Part shown: in pieces, positions 9,253-18,194 of the stretch
Layout of the letters: each line of letters opens with the position of its first letter
How positions within the stretch are numbered: position 1 is the first letter of the stretch
Program-made: the position numbers and the translations under genes
Notes under the pieces: model-generated
What the model was told of the DNA's origin: nothing
Seen by the model: the letters and a program-made list of their open reading frames with translations, nothing else
Databases searched by the model: none
Assembly: GCA_050015495.1 (NCBI GenBank)
Contig: JBEKBH010000006.1
Coordinates: forward strand, 73,640-137,639
Reading direction: 5' to 3'
DNA: 64,000 nt
DNA from: Palsa-1439 sp050015495
Lineage (GTDB): Bacteria > Verrucomicrobiota > Verrucomicrobiia > Palsa-1439

Positions 9253-10251
9253 ATGAAACCACGGTTCAGTGTGGTGATCCCGGCCTACAACCGGCAGAAG
9301 CTCGTCGGTGCAACGATTGATTCCGTGCTGGCGCAGACGTTCACGGATTACGAGTTGATCGTGGTGGACGACGGATCGACGGACGGCACGACCGAAGTGC
9401 TTCGATCCTACGGGGCGAGAATCAGCGTCATCCAGCAAGCAAATCAGGGGCCGGAAGTCGCCCGCAACACGGGAGCCTCCGCGGCGAATGGCGAATACCT
9501 CGCGTTTCTGGACAGCGACGACCTTCTGCTTCCCTGCGCTTTGGCGACCTACGAGCGCGTCATCCAGGAGTTAGGTTCGCCAGCATTGGTGATTGGAACC
9601 GTGACCCATTTCGAGGATGGGCAGGCCGTGCATGCGGACGCCAGCGCTACCAAGGCCATCGAGTTACTGCGATTTCGTGACTACTTGGCCAAAGATGTGG
9701 CCATCAGTCTGTACGGCAGCAACGTAGTGATAAAGAGGTCCATTCTCGACCAAGCAGGCGGATTGCGAACAAGCACGCCCACGACGTTTTATTTGGATAT
9801 CTGGGATATGATGCTCCGCTTGGGAACCTACGGACCTTGCGTGTTGGTGAGACGGCCGGCGACGGTGGCTTATCGGTTTCACAACACGAACGCCGTTCGC
9901 AACGTGGAAGCGATGGTCAAAGGCATGTCGCGTTTGATCGAGGCCGAGCGGAGAGGACAATACCCGGGCGGGCGATCCCGCAGGTTTGTCCGATATGCCT
10001 GCCTTGGTGGCATGTCTTGGAGTTTGTTCAGCTATGCGCTGAAAAGCCGTCGTCCCAGATTGGGGTTTGGAGCCCTTCTCCGGAACAGTCCGGTGATCTT
10101 GGCCGGCGTGATGAAGAAATTATGGTGTCGACTTCGCCGAACCAGCTCGGTGTTGCGGCTGCCGGAAGCCTGCGAAACAGAGAGAACGATGAAGAGTGAG
10201 AACCCTCCCGGGGGCGGCTTTGATTCCGTGAAAGTTGCGGACGGGCGCTGA
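9253..10251 (+). CDS. Family 2 glycosyltransferase, copy 2
   Basis: A 332-aa paralogue of the 8137 enzyme: FSVVIPAYNRQKLVG, ELIVVDDGSTDGT, and a DSDDLLLP metal site. The N-terminal 130 residues are very close, the C-terminal region has diverged, and a tail of about 25 residues (ERTMKSENPPGGG...) is extra. ATG 9253 follows AAGG. It lies in the cassette between the two direct repeats. Divergence in the acceptor-side half suggests altered specificity relative to copy 1. Confidence 0.9.
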   Translation: MKPRFSVVIPAYNRQKLVGATIDSVLAQTFTDYELIVVDDGSTDGTTEVLRSYGARISVIQQANQGPEVARNTGASAANGEYLAFLDSDDLLLPCALATYERVIQELGSPALVIGTVTHFEDGQAVHADASATKAIELLRFRDYLAKDVAISLYGSNVVIKRSILDQAGGLRTSTPTTFYLDIWDMMLRLGTYGPCVLVRRPATVAYRFHNTNAVRNVEAMVKGMSRLIEAERRGQYPGGRSRRFVRYACLGGMSWSLFSYALKSRRPRLGFGALLRNSPVILAGVMKKLWCRLRRTSSVLRLPEACETERTMKSENPPGGGFDSVKVADGR

Positions 10252-10306
10252 TGATGGGCCGGAAACCGCGTTTTGGCTGCTGCCAATGACAACATCCTGC
10301 GCAAAC

Positions 10307-11458
10307 ATGACTGTCTCGGGCGTGGAATTGATCCAATCGAACCTGAAGAGTCGGTATGTGTTAGTGTGCTCTCGGAAGATTGATGGACGTGTGGCGGCCG
10401 GTTGGATGTCGCGTGAACTGGAAGACTCCGTCTGGGACAACTTTCTTCAGGGGACTCCACTGGGGCATTTTGAGCAGTCGAGCTGGTGGGCACGAGCCAA
10501 GCGCATCGAAGGCTGGCGGCCAATTCGGATGATACTCACGGTGGATGACCAAATCGCCGGGGGCTTCCAAATACTGGCGCGGGACACTCGCTTTGGCGGT
10601 GTTGGGCACATTTATAAGGGGCCTGTGGTTGCGCCCGAAGAACCCGCTTTGCTTGATTTTCTGATCGAACTTGTTGCCTCGGCCTCCAAAGCCAACCATC
10701 TGCGGGCGCTGGTAGTCCAACCTGCGGACGGGAGCACGATTGAAGGGGCGCGGTTGGCGTACCATCGGTTTTTGCCCAACTATCTTGCCACTGTCATTTC
10801 CGCCACGCTGGTTGTGGATCTCTCTGGTGGGCTGGACGAGATCAAAGGGCGAATGCGTCGAGCCACTTGGTCGCAGATCAGACAAGCCGAGGAGAGAGGG
10901 ATCACGATACGTGAGGGCGGTGAACAGGATATCGGGACATTCTTCTCGTTGATGGCAGCGACGTGCCAGCGGCAGCGGACCAGGCCCGCTCCGGCGACAG
11001 AATCGGCCATACTGGAGATTTGGAAGGCGTTTCACCCCCATGATTGTATTCGGCTTTCTTTCGCTCAGTTCGAAGGAAAGTCTATTGCCGGTGCGCTCTG
11101 TCTCTGCTTTGGTCAGAGGGTTGTCGCTTGGAAAAGAGGATGGTCAGGAGAGCATCGCGAGCGGCGTCCCAACCAACTATTGATGTTTGAAGCGATTGAG
11201 TGGTCCCATCGTCATGGCTACAAGGTATTCGATTTTGGCGGACTAAGCCGTGAGATCGCCGTGACACTGTCGCATGGTGAACCTCTTTCAGAAAGCCAAA
11301 AGAATAGCGGTGACTTCTTTCATCTTGGTTACGGGGGCAGGCCGGTGTTGTTCTCGAAATCACAGGTCTACATCGACAATTCCTTCGCCCGATTCGCCTA
11401 TAAGACTGCAGGTACTAACGCATGGCTTCGGGCGCTGGTGGGGAACGCGTTGAAATGA
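10307..11458 (+). CDS. FemAB/GNAT-fold transferase, second copy
   Basis: The family signature begins at SVWDNFLQGTPLGHFEQSSWW, followed by IKGRMRRATWSQIRQAEERGI and the C-terminal QLLMFEAIEWSHRHGYKVFDFGG block. It is related in fold to the 5315 gene but not a close copy. The start is uncertain: the frame is open from 10235, and ATGs occur at 10286, 10307 and 10406, none with a clear ribosome-binding site. 10406 would begin just before the conserved domain. Codon use looks less GC-biased than in the neighbours (several AAA, TTT and ATT codons), which would fit recent arrival with the repeat-flanked cassette. Confidence 0.8.
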   Translation: MTVSGVELIQSNLKSRYVLVCSRKIDGRVAAGWMSRELEDSVWDNFLQGTPLGHFEQSSWWARAKRIEGWRPIRMILTVDDQIAGGFQILARDTRFGGVGHIYKGPVVAPEEPALLDFLIELVASASKANHLRALVVQPADGSTIEGARLAYHRFLPNYLATVISATLVVDLSGGLDEIKGRMRRATWSQIRQAEERGITIREGGEQDIGTFFSLMAATCQRQRTRPAPATESAILEIWKAFHPHDCIRLSFAQFEGKSIAGALCLCFGQRVVAWKRGWSGEHRERRPNQLLMFEAIEWSHRHGYKVFDFGGLSREIAVTLSHGEPLSESQKNSGDFFHLGYGGRPVLFSKSQVYIDNSFARFAYKTAGTNAWLRALVGNALK

Positions 11459-11482
11459 AGACATTCACAGGGATCCAGAGTC

Positions 11483-11818
11483 GTGGCAAAACGGGAGGCC
11501 TTTGCCTATCGGGTGCACCAGACCAATTTGATCTGTGACATCTCGGGAGTGGCCAACGGTGTGTTCCCGATTATTCGTGCGAAACGGCAAGGGCAATACC
11601 CGGGTGGTTCATCACGGCGATTTGAGCGCTACGCGTGCATTGGTGGAGTTGCTTGGTGTTGGTTCAAGTACGCGCTGGGAGTGCGCCAGATGCGCGTTAT
11701 TGGCAAGTACATACTCCATTGTGGACCAATGATTGTGGCGGGTGCACTGAAGAAAATGTGGGGGCGCATACGCGGGGCCAGTCGCCCCGTGTGCGTGCCT
11801 CGTGATTGGGAAACATAA
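11483..11818 (+). pseudogene. 3' fragment of a family 2 glycosyltransferase gene
   Basis: The translated fragment (AYRVHQTNLICDISGVANG, then RRFERYACIGGVAWCWFKYA) matches only the last third of the 8137 glycosyltransferase. The catalytic GT-A half, with its DDGSTDG and DSDD motifs, is absent. A GTG at 11483 marks the point where homology begins. It lies in the right direct repeat, directly before the intact gene at 11846. Without the nucleotide-sugar site it cannot be an active transferase. Confidence 0.85.
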
Positions 11819-11923
11819 CACAGGGAAACTGGGGTCAGCGAAGTTATGAGCAGCTCATTAGAAAAATTGCGTCCCGGCGATGTGGTCGAAGTGCGACCGT
11901 GGCCGGAGATTCGTGCGACGCTG
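11483..11923 (+). repeat. Right copy of the direct repeat (441 bp)
   Basis: Partner of 8731-9174, in the same orientation and collinear apart from one missing codon (PATIAYRVH in the left copy, EAFAYRVH here). It spans a truncated glycosyltransferase, the spacer and the first 26 codons of the intact gene at 11846. Crossing over between the two copies would delete the intervening cassette and leave one whole glycosyltransferase followed by one whole fusion gene. Confidence 0.9.
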
Positions 11924-13204
11924 GACGAGAACGGCCTGTCCGAGGGCCTCACGTTCATGCCGGAAATGTTGAAGCATTGCGGTCAACGATTCGTGGTCAG
12001 TAAACGAATCACCGGCGCGTACGAGAGCGCATTCGGCGGCTCACAAGCCATTCGGGATGTGGTTCTCCTGCGCAACGCGCGATGCGACGGATCCGGCCAC
12101 AACGCATGTGCGAAAGCATGCATCCTGTGCTGGAAACAATCCTGGTTGAAACGGGTGGACAGAAGCGCCGTGGAACAGGCGATTGCCCCGCTGCTCGATC
12201 AATCGCCGACAGCGTTTCCTTATCAGCTTGCGGACGGACGTTATCGCTGCCAATACGAATTCCCGGCAGCGCTGGGGAGCAGTGTTGTTCAACCCAAAGC
12301 GCGCGCGGAAGGGACGGGCCGGCTCTATCGAATGTCGGTGGATGAGTATGCGGGTTTGCAGCAGGCGGTCGGCGAAACACTCGTCTGCGTGGATGGGCAC
12401 TGGTGGCGGCGGGTGCGGGCGTGTTTCTATCGGCCCTTGCTGCCATTTCAAGAATTCCCAGCCAGCTCACGAGCGATTCCGTGGGCGGCCTGGTGGGGAG
12501 TCGCGCAGCATGCCGTGCCGTGCGGCCAACAAGCCAACTCGACGATGAGTTTTCTGATGTTCATCGATGGCGCGGATTATTCCATCGACGCGCTTCGAAA
12601 GAAGCCGCGCCAACAGGTGCGCTGGGCCGAAAGAAAGTTTGTCGTCCACGATCTCGCCGACCGTGACGAATTCAAACGGCAAGCCTTTCCAGTGTACACG
12701 GAATTCTATGCCCGGACTCAATACTATTACCTGGCGGGACGGTCGAAACGGGAGAATTTCGACCGCTGGGCCGACGCAATTTACGACTACAAGTCTTCGC
12801 TCATTCTTGGAGCGTATCGAGGGCCGCAACTTTGCGCGGTCAGCATTGCGCAGGCGGTTGAGAACACCTTGATTTACTCGACCATCTTTGCCACCGCCGA
12901 GGGGTTGCGGGATCACGTATCGAGTCTTTTATTGCACACCGTAAGAGGCAGGGCGAGGGATGATGGAGGTATCACCCAGGTGTACGCGGGAATGCCCAAG
13001 ACATCCGAGGCGCACGGGATCGATGAATTTTCGATGCGGCGCGGGTGCCAGTTGGTGACCAAGCCCGCGTTCATGTGGTTAAATCCCGCCAGCAAGCTGC
13101 TGTTGCGCAGCCTGTTTTGGGGCCAATACGCGCGTTTGCGTGGCGACCAGAACGGGTCGGAGCCGGACTCGGTGAGCTCCGGCGAATCGTCATTAGCGGA
13201 ATAG
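11846..13204 (+). CDS. Two-domain protein: Cys-rich LRPGD domain fused to FemAB/GNAT-like domain
   Basis: Residues 1-175 form a conserved bacterial domain of unknown function with KLRPGDVVEVRPWPEI, FMPEMLKHCGQRFVVSKRI, and a Cys/His cluster RCDGSGHNACAKACILCWKQ that looks metal-binding. From about residue 225 on, the segment STMSFLMFIDGADY, then LRKKPRQQVRWAERKF and YTEFYARTQYYYLAGR resembles the C-terminal half of FemAB/GNAT transferases. I know the N-terminal domain as a stand-alone or differently linked unit, so the fusion is noteworthy. Reaction and substrate are unknown. Start ATG 11846 is shared with the truncated relic at 9097. Confidence 0.7.
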   Translation: MSSSLEKLRPGDVVEVRPWPEIRATLDENGLSEGLTFMPEMLKHCGQRFVVSKRITGAYESAFGGSQAIRDVVLLRNARCDGSGHNACAKACILCWKQSWLKRVDRSAVEQAIAPLLDQSPTAFPYQLADGRYRCQYEFPAALGSSVVQPKARAEGTGRLYRMSVDEYAGLQQAVGETLVCVDGHWWRRVRACFYRPLLPFQEFPASSRAIPWAAWWGVAQHAVPCGQQANSTMSFLMFIDGADYSIDALRKKPRQQVRWAERKFVVHDLADRDEFKRQAFPVYTEFYARTQYYYLAGRSKRENFDRWADAIYDYKSSLILGAYRGPQLCAVSIAQAVENTLIYSTIFATAEGLRDHVSSLLLHTVRGRARDDGGITQVYAGMPKTSEAHGIDEFSMRRGCQLVTKPAFMWLNPASKLLLRSLFWGQYARLRGDQNGSEPDSVSSGESSLAE

Positions 13205-13299
13205 CTTCATCGTAGGCCATCACAGAAGAACTACGGGCAATTCCCGAGATCACACCGAATTGTTAGCGCACCCGCTCAAGTAACGAGCAACAAACCTTC

Positions 13300-14310
13300 A
13301 TGATACTGCTACTGGGAGCCAGCGGTTATATCGGGCAGGCGTTTGCTGCGGAGCTGCGGCGGCGGCGCTATCCGTTCGTCCCGCTCACGCGGATGGCGAT
13401 TGATTACACCCAGTTCGACATCCTGTTCGATTACGTGCGCAAGATGAGGCCGAGCTTCATCATCAACGCGGCGGGATACACCGGCAAACCGAATGTCGAC
13501 GGGTGCGAATCCGCCCGAGCCGAGACGCTGGCGGCCAACGCGCTGCTTCCCCAAACCATTGCGCGTGTCTGCCTGGTGACGAACACGCCGTGGGGACACG
13601 TGTCCTCGGGATCGATTTACAATGGGGCGAAGGTGCTCGATAACGGGGGCACCCGAATCGAAAGCGACCTGAGCCGGCCGGAGACTCGCTGGCTGTTCGA
13701 ACAGCACCCCGAGAGGTTCTCCGGGTTTACGGAGTTGGACGAGCCGAACTGTTCGTTCTTAAGGCCGCCCTGCAGTTTCTACAGCGGCACCATTGCCTTG
13801 GCGGAAGAAGCGTTGCGGACGGTCAGGGAATGCTATGTCTGGCGCTGCCGCATCCCGTTCAACGAAGACGATCAGCCGCGGAACTTTCTATCGAAAATCC
13901 AGTATTATCCCAAAGTCCACGACAGCGTGAACTCGCTTTCCCACCTGGACGATTTCGCGCAAACCTGTCTGAATCTCTGGGAGCGGGGAGCGCCGTTTGG
14001 CATCTACAACGTGACCAACCCCGGCGCGGTCACGACGCGCCAGGTGGTCTCTTTGATTGAGCGGATCTTGAAACCCGGCCGAACGTTCTCGTTTTGGAAG
14101 GATGACGACGAATTCTACCGCGACGGTGCCACGGCGCCTCGCTCCAATTGCATCCTGGATGTCTCGAAAGTCCAGGCCACCGGGGTGCGGATGCGCTCCG
14201 TGCACGAGGCTCTTGAAGAATCGCTGCGGAGGTGGCACGTCAGCAGCCCCATGACGTGGCCGGTCCGCCGTCCGTTGCAACCTGTTCGCCATCAACCTGT
14301 TCACCGCTAA
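13300..14310 (+). CDS. RmlD-like NAD(P)-dependent sugar reductase/epimerase
   Basis: A 336-aa extended short-chain dehydrogenase: the Rossmann motif GASGYIGQAF lies at the N-terminus, FIINAAGYTG follows, and the SSGSIYNGAK segment is near residue 110. Members act on nucleotide-activated sugars, for example dTDP-4-keto-rhamnose. The expected catalytic Y-x3-K motif is best placed at FYSGTIALAEE, where the lysine position is isoleucine (codon ATT). Either another lysine serves or the protein has lost reductase/epimerase activity. It closes the glycosyltransferase part of the cluster, 46 bp before the outer-membrane protein. Confidence 0.75.
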   Translation: MILLLGASGYIGQAFAAELRRRRYPFVPLTRMAIDYTQFDILFDYVRKMRPSFIINAAGYTGKPNVDGCESARAETLAANALLPQTIARVCLVTNTPWGHVSSGSIYNGAKVLDNGGTRIESDLSRPETRWLFEQHPERFSGFTELDEPNCSFLRPPCSFYSGTIALAEEALRTVRECYVWRCRIPFNEDDQPRNFLSKIQYYPKVHDSVNSLSHLDDFAQTCLNLWERGAPFGIYNVTNPGAVTTRQVVSLIERILKPGRTFSFWKDDDEFYRDGATAPRSNCILDVSKVQATGVRMRSVHEALEESLRRWHVSSPMTWPVRRPLQPVRHQPVHR

Positions 14311-14358
14311 AATAAAGTGATAGAATCAATGACTGGAATACGATCGGAACGGATTATC

Positions 14359-15636
14359 ATGGTTGGCAAAAGATGGATTCTAAGCGGGTGGTTCGGGGGA
14401 GCGTTGTTTTGCCAGTTGACCCTCGTTGGCGGCACACAAGGGCAAGAGGTACTGACCCCGCGCCCGGTGATCTCAACGACACCACCGGCGGTCGAGGACG
14501 TCCAGACCAACAGCGCGGGGTTCATCGACTTCGGAAATGCGGTTCCCGCCGCCGCTCTTCAACAACAACCGTTTCAAGTGGGTCCGTTGGATCTGCACCC
14601 GCATTTTTTTTATCAGTTTCTGTACGCGACCGGGATCCAGTCCGCGCCGGGTTCGCCTCACGATTCGGTCATTCAGGACGTTTCCCCGGGCTTGCTGGTG
14701 GATCTCGGAGAACACTGGACCTTGGATTACACGCCGACGTGGACATTCTATTCCAACAGCCAGTCTCATAACACCAACCTGTTTCAGAACACCCTCGACC
14801 ACGCGGTCACATTGAACGGCGGGCTTGCGTACGGCGACTGGCTGCTCGGATTCAACCAAACGTACACTCGATCGGACACGCCCTTGATTGCGACCGGCGC
14901 GCAGACCCTGCAAGAGACGTTCGGCACCGCCTTGACGGGGTCGTATCGGTTCAACACCGTCATATCCATGGATTTGAGCGCCAACCAAAACTTCACGTAC
15001 ACCGACAAGCTGACCAACTCGCGCGAGTGGTCGTCGCTCGATTGGTTGAATTACCAGTTCTGGCCCCGGCTGGATGGGAGCCTGGGCTTGGGTGGCGGCT
15101 ATGACGCCGTGAGCGCGGGCGTCGACTCGGTCTTCGAACAGTACCAGGCACGGGTGAACTGGCGGGCGACGGACGTTACCAGTTTCCTGGTCCATGGCGG
15201 TCTGGAAGACCGGCAATTCGTCGATACCAGCGTGGGCGATCTGATCAATCCCATCTTCGATGCGCAGGTCAAATACGCGCCGTTCGCGGTTACGGCGATC
15301 GTGTTGGATGCCGATCGCGTCGTGTCTACGTCGCCATTTGAGAATCAAATCGTCGAAAGCACTGATGTCACGGCGACTCTGAGTCAGCGGCTCTTAAAGA
15401 AGCTCTTTTTGAGCGCCGGCGGCGGGTACCATTGGGACACGTATGTGTCCACGTCAAGCACCCTGAACACGAGTCGCCGTGACCAGAATTATTCGATCAA
15501 TGCCAGTCTAACCTGCGTATTTCTCAAACACGGCACGGCGGCGGCAACGTACCAGCACAGCGAGAACTGGTCGACGCAGTCCGTCTTCGGATACAGCAGC
15601 AATCAATACGGGTTCCAGCTTGGATTCCAATATTAA
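14359..15636 (+). CDS. Outer-membrane beta-barrel protein
   Basis: A signal peptide (MVGKRWILSGWFGGALFCQL, cleaved near GGTQGQ) is followed by about 400 residues of alternating aromatic and polar residues with repeated strand-turn patterns (TLDYTPTWTFYSN, LNGGLAYGDWLLGFNQTYT). The last strand ends in YGFQLGFQY, a terminal aromatic typical of BAM-dependent barrels. Comparable barrels occur in exosortase-linked polysaccharide clusters, presumably for export or anchoring of the polymer. ATG 14359 is chosen for the signal peptide; a longer frame from GTG 14317 is less likely. Its 3' end overlaps the exosortase gene by 17 bp. Confidence 0.8.
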   Translation: MVGKRWILSGWFGGALFCQLTLVGGTQGQEVLTPRPVISTTPPAVEDVQTNSAGFIDFGNAVPAAALQQQPFQVGPLDLHPHFFYQFLYATGIQSAPGSPHDSVIQDVSPGLLVDLGEHWTLDYTPTWTFYSNSQSHNTNLFQNTLDHAVTLNGGLAYGDWLLGFNQTYTRSDTPLIATGAQTLQETFGTALTGSYRFNTVISMDLSANQNFTYTDKLTNSREWSSLDWLNYQFWPRLDGSLGLGGGYDAVSAGVDSVFEQYQARVNWRATDVTSFLVHGGLEDRQFVDTSVGDLINPIFDAQVKYAPFAVTAIVLDADRVVSTSPFENQIVESTDVTATLSQRLLKKLFLSAGGGYHWDTYVSTSSTLNTSRRDQNYSINASLTCVFLKHGTAAATYQHSENWSTQSVFGYSSNQYGFQLGFQY

Positions 15637-16579
15637 AACGGTTCCCTCATTGGAGGCGACGTCGGCGGCGGAGCAACACCCGGTGTCACTCGACCGCCCG
15701 GGATGGCCGAAGAATCTTGTCTGGGCGACGATCGTTCTCGTGGCCTGTTTCAGCGTGCCGTTGTTCCGTCTGGTGTGGTTCGCGGCAACCAGTGAGTTGT
15801 ATTCCCAGTGCTTGTTGGTGCCGTTCGTGAGCGCGTACCTGGCGTGGTTGAACCGGGGCAACGTGTGGGGCTCTTCCGGGCCGAACCGGCGATTCGCCGT
15901 GTTCGCATGGTCCGCCGGGTCAGTTTTGCTGGCCGGATACTGGCTGGCCATTTGGTCCCGTTGGCCCATCACCAATCAGGATGGCCTGGCATGGACAATC
16001 TCGGCCTTCGTCTGCCTCTTTTTCGGCATGTGCGGCTGGTTCGCCGGCCGGGAAAGACTCCGCACCATGCGGTTTCCCTTGTGTTTCCTGGTGTTCATGG
16101 TGCCGTTTCCGATGGTGGTACACAATTGGCTGGAAGGCTTTCTCCAGCGAGGATCGGCGCTGACGGCCTATGGGTTCTTTCAGTTATTCGGGACGCCGGT
16201 CTTTTACAGCAACTTGAATTTCCAATTGCCGGGCTTTGCGTTGCAGGTGGCGCCGGAATGCAGCGGCATCCATTCCAGCCTGGTGTTGTTCCTGACCAGT
16301 CTGGTCGCGGGCCACCTTTTCTTGCGATCGCCATGGAAGGGGGGAATCCTGGCGCTGGCCGTGCTTCCACTCGGACTGTTGCGAAACGGGTTTCGCATTT
16401 TCGTGATCGGCCAACTATGCATGCATATCGGGCCCCAGATGATCCATTCCGTGTTTCACCGGGACGGCGGCCCCGTCTTTTTTGCGCTGTCCCTGGTGCC
16501 GTTCTTTCTTCTCTTGCTTCTCCTGCGGCGATCCGAACAGGCGCCGGCGGGATCGACAGACCAACAACGGAGTTCTTGA
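15620..16579 (+). CDS. xrt: Exosortase (EpsH/Xrt family transpeptidase)
   Basis: A 319-aa integral membrane protein with about eight hydrophobic segments. The three conserved catalytic residues of the family are visible: Cys214 in VAPECSGIHSS, Arg259 in LLRNGFRIFVIG, and His280 in FHRDGGPVFF. Exosortases cleave and sort proteins bearing a short motif, a transmembrane helix and a basic tail. The protein at 34897 ends with a VPEGTST-type signal, suggesting an XrtC/VPDSG-like specificity, which is inference. There is no fused or adjacent EpsI (DUF3485). The start is TTG 15620 inside the barrel gene's last codons, implying coupling. Confidence 0.93.
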   Translation: MDSNIKTVPSLEATSAAEQHPVSLDRPGWPKNLVWATIVLVACFSVPLFRLVWFAATSELYSQCLLVPFVSAYLAWLNRGNVWGSSGPNRRFAVFAWSAGSVLLAGYWLAIWSRWPITNQDGLAWTISAFVCLFFGMCGWFAGRERLRTMRFPLCFLVFMVPFPMVVHNWLEGFLQRGSALTAYGFFQLFGTPVFYSNLNFQLPGFALQVAPECSGIHSSLVLFLTSLVAGHLFLRSPWKGGILALAVLPLGLLRNGFRIFVIGQLCMHIGPQMIHSVFHRDGGPVFFALSLVPFFLLLLLLRRSEQAPAGSTDQQRSS

Positions 16580-16592
16580 CCCACACCCGTCC

Positions 16593-18194
16593 ATGACCAC
16601 GACACACCCGAACACGCTTTGCTCCGGTTTCTTGCAGTCGGTCGAGAGGGTTCCGGACCGCCCGGCCCTGGAGGTCTCCGGCCAGTGCCTCACCTACGCG
16701 CAACTGTTCGACAACGCCGCGTCGCTGTCGGCCACGCTGGCCGCGCTCGACACGGCCAACGACCCGCCGTTGACCGCCGTCTTCGCGTATCGCTCGGTGA
16801 CGGCATTCGCCGGTGTGTTGGGCGCGTTACTCCGGGGCCATGGATACGTGCCTCTCAATCGCACCTTTCCCCCGGACCGCACCCGAACCATGCTGCAACG
16901 CTCCGGTTGCCAGGCCGTGATCGTCGATGCCCAATCGGAGAGCCAGTTGACCCAGGTGTTGGAGGGAGTTGACCAGACCCTGGTCATCGTGCTGCCGGAA
17001 CGGGACGACGTGCGCGCGCTGGCCGCGCGCTGGCCAAACCATCGATTCATTGGCGCCCGTCAGCTGGCGTCAAGTGATCAGTGGCGCCCGGTGGAGACGT
17101 CCCCGAATTCCATTGCGTATCTTCTGTTCACTTCGGGCAGCACGGGTGTGCCCAAAGGAGTCATGGTCGCGCACCGCAACGCGAACCATTATGTGGAGTT
17201 CATCGCCAATCGTTTTTCGATCACCCACGAGGACCGGTTTTCGCAGACGTTCGACATGACGTTCGACCTGTCGGTGGCGGACATGTTCGTGGCCTGGGAA
17301 CGGGGAGCCTGTGTGTGCTGCCCGTCGGAGAAGACGCTCATCAACCCCGGGCGGTTCATCAACGACTCGCGCCTGACCATTTGGTTTTCCGTTCCATCCA
17401 CGGCCGTGTTCATGAAACGGCTGGGGACCCTGAAACCGGGCCTGTATCCGCGGTTGCGGGCCAGCCTGTTTTGCGGCGAGGCGCTCCCGGCCGAGGTGGC
17501 GAGGGCCTGGTCGGAAGCCACTCCCCATTCGATCGTGGAAAATCTGTATGGCCCGACGGAACTGGCCATCGCCTGTATGTTTTACCGGTGGGACCCGGCG
17601 CGGTCGGCCGCCGAGGCGGAAAACGGGATTGTCCCTATCGGCGAACCGTTCCCCGGCATGATCGCGCTGGTGGCCGATGAGACCTTTCGCGAAGTCGCGC
17701 CGGGCGAGGACGGCGAATTGCTCATGACGGGTCCACAGATGTCGCTCGGATACTGGCGCGATCCGGAAAAGACCGCGGCCAGCTTTGTCACGCCGCCGGG
17801 CCGGAGCGAGGTGTATTACCGCACCGGTGATCGCGTTCGCCGACCCGTGGACGGCCAACCGATGGTGTACTTGGGGCGAGTGGACAACCAGATCAAGGTC
17901 TTGGGCCACCGCGTCGAGCTGGGCGAGGTGGAGGCCGCGCTGCGCGAGCTGTCGGGCATCGATGGCGTGGCGGCATTTGGATGGCCGCTGGTGTCGGGTG
18001 GGGCCAGCGGAATTGAAGCGTTTATGCAGACCGAGAGCGTGGAAGCGGACGAACTCCTGAAAAAGGTCAGCTTGCGGCTTCCGCTATACATGGTGCCGCG
18101 GAAGATCCATTGCCTGCCGGTGTTCCCGTTGAACCCGAACGGAAAGATCGACCGGAAGGCTCTCCGGAAAGTGTTGGAGACTACCAATGACTGA
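16593..18194 (+). CDS. Free-standing adenylation enzyme (DltA/NRPS A-domain type)
   Basis: A 533-aa AMP-forming ligase with all core motifs: YLLFTSGSTGVPKGVMV (A3), ENLYGPTELAIACMFYRW (A5), YYRTGDRVR (A7), YLGRVDNQIKVLGHRVELGEVE (A8), and the catalytic lysine in NPNGKIDRKAL (A10). It activates a carboxylate as an adenylate and passes it to a carrier protein. The gene for a carrier protein starts 8 bp before its stop, so the pair resembles DltA/DltC or a mini-NRPS loading module. Substrate (amino acid or other acid) cannot be told. Exosortase A loci have an analogous AMP ligase. ATG 16593 is the domain-consistent start. Confidence 0.88.
   Translation: MTTTHPNTLCSGFLQSVERVPDRPALEVSGQCLTYAQLFDNAASLSATLAALDTANDPPLTAVFAYRSVTAFAGVLGALLRGHGYVPLNRTFPPDRTRTMLQRSGCQAVIVDAQSESQLTQVLEGVDQTLVIVLPERDDVRALAARWPNHRFIGARQLASSDQWRPVETSPNSIAYLLFTSGSTGVPKGVMVAHRNANHYVEFIANRFSITHEDRFSQTFDMTFDLSVADMFVAWERGACVCCPSEKTLINPGRFINDSRLTIWFSVPSTAVFMKRLGTLKPGLYPRLRASLFCGEALPAEVARAWSEATPHSIVENLYGPTELAIACMFYRWDPARSAAEAENGIVPIGEPFPGMIALVADETFREVAPGEDGELLMTGPQMSLGYWRDPEKTAASFVTPPGRSEVYYRTGDRVRRPVDGQPMVYLGRVDNQIKVLGHRVELGEVEAALRELSGIDGVAAFGWPLVSGGASGIEAFMQTESVEADELLKKVSLRLPLYMVPRKIHCLPVFPLNPNGKIDRKALRKVLETTND

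Noticed and set aside
8731..11923. Insertion sequence or transposon as the cause of the direct repeats
   Set aside because: No transposase, terminal inverted repeats or target-site duplication; ordinary recombination between gene copies explains the layout.
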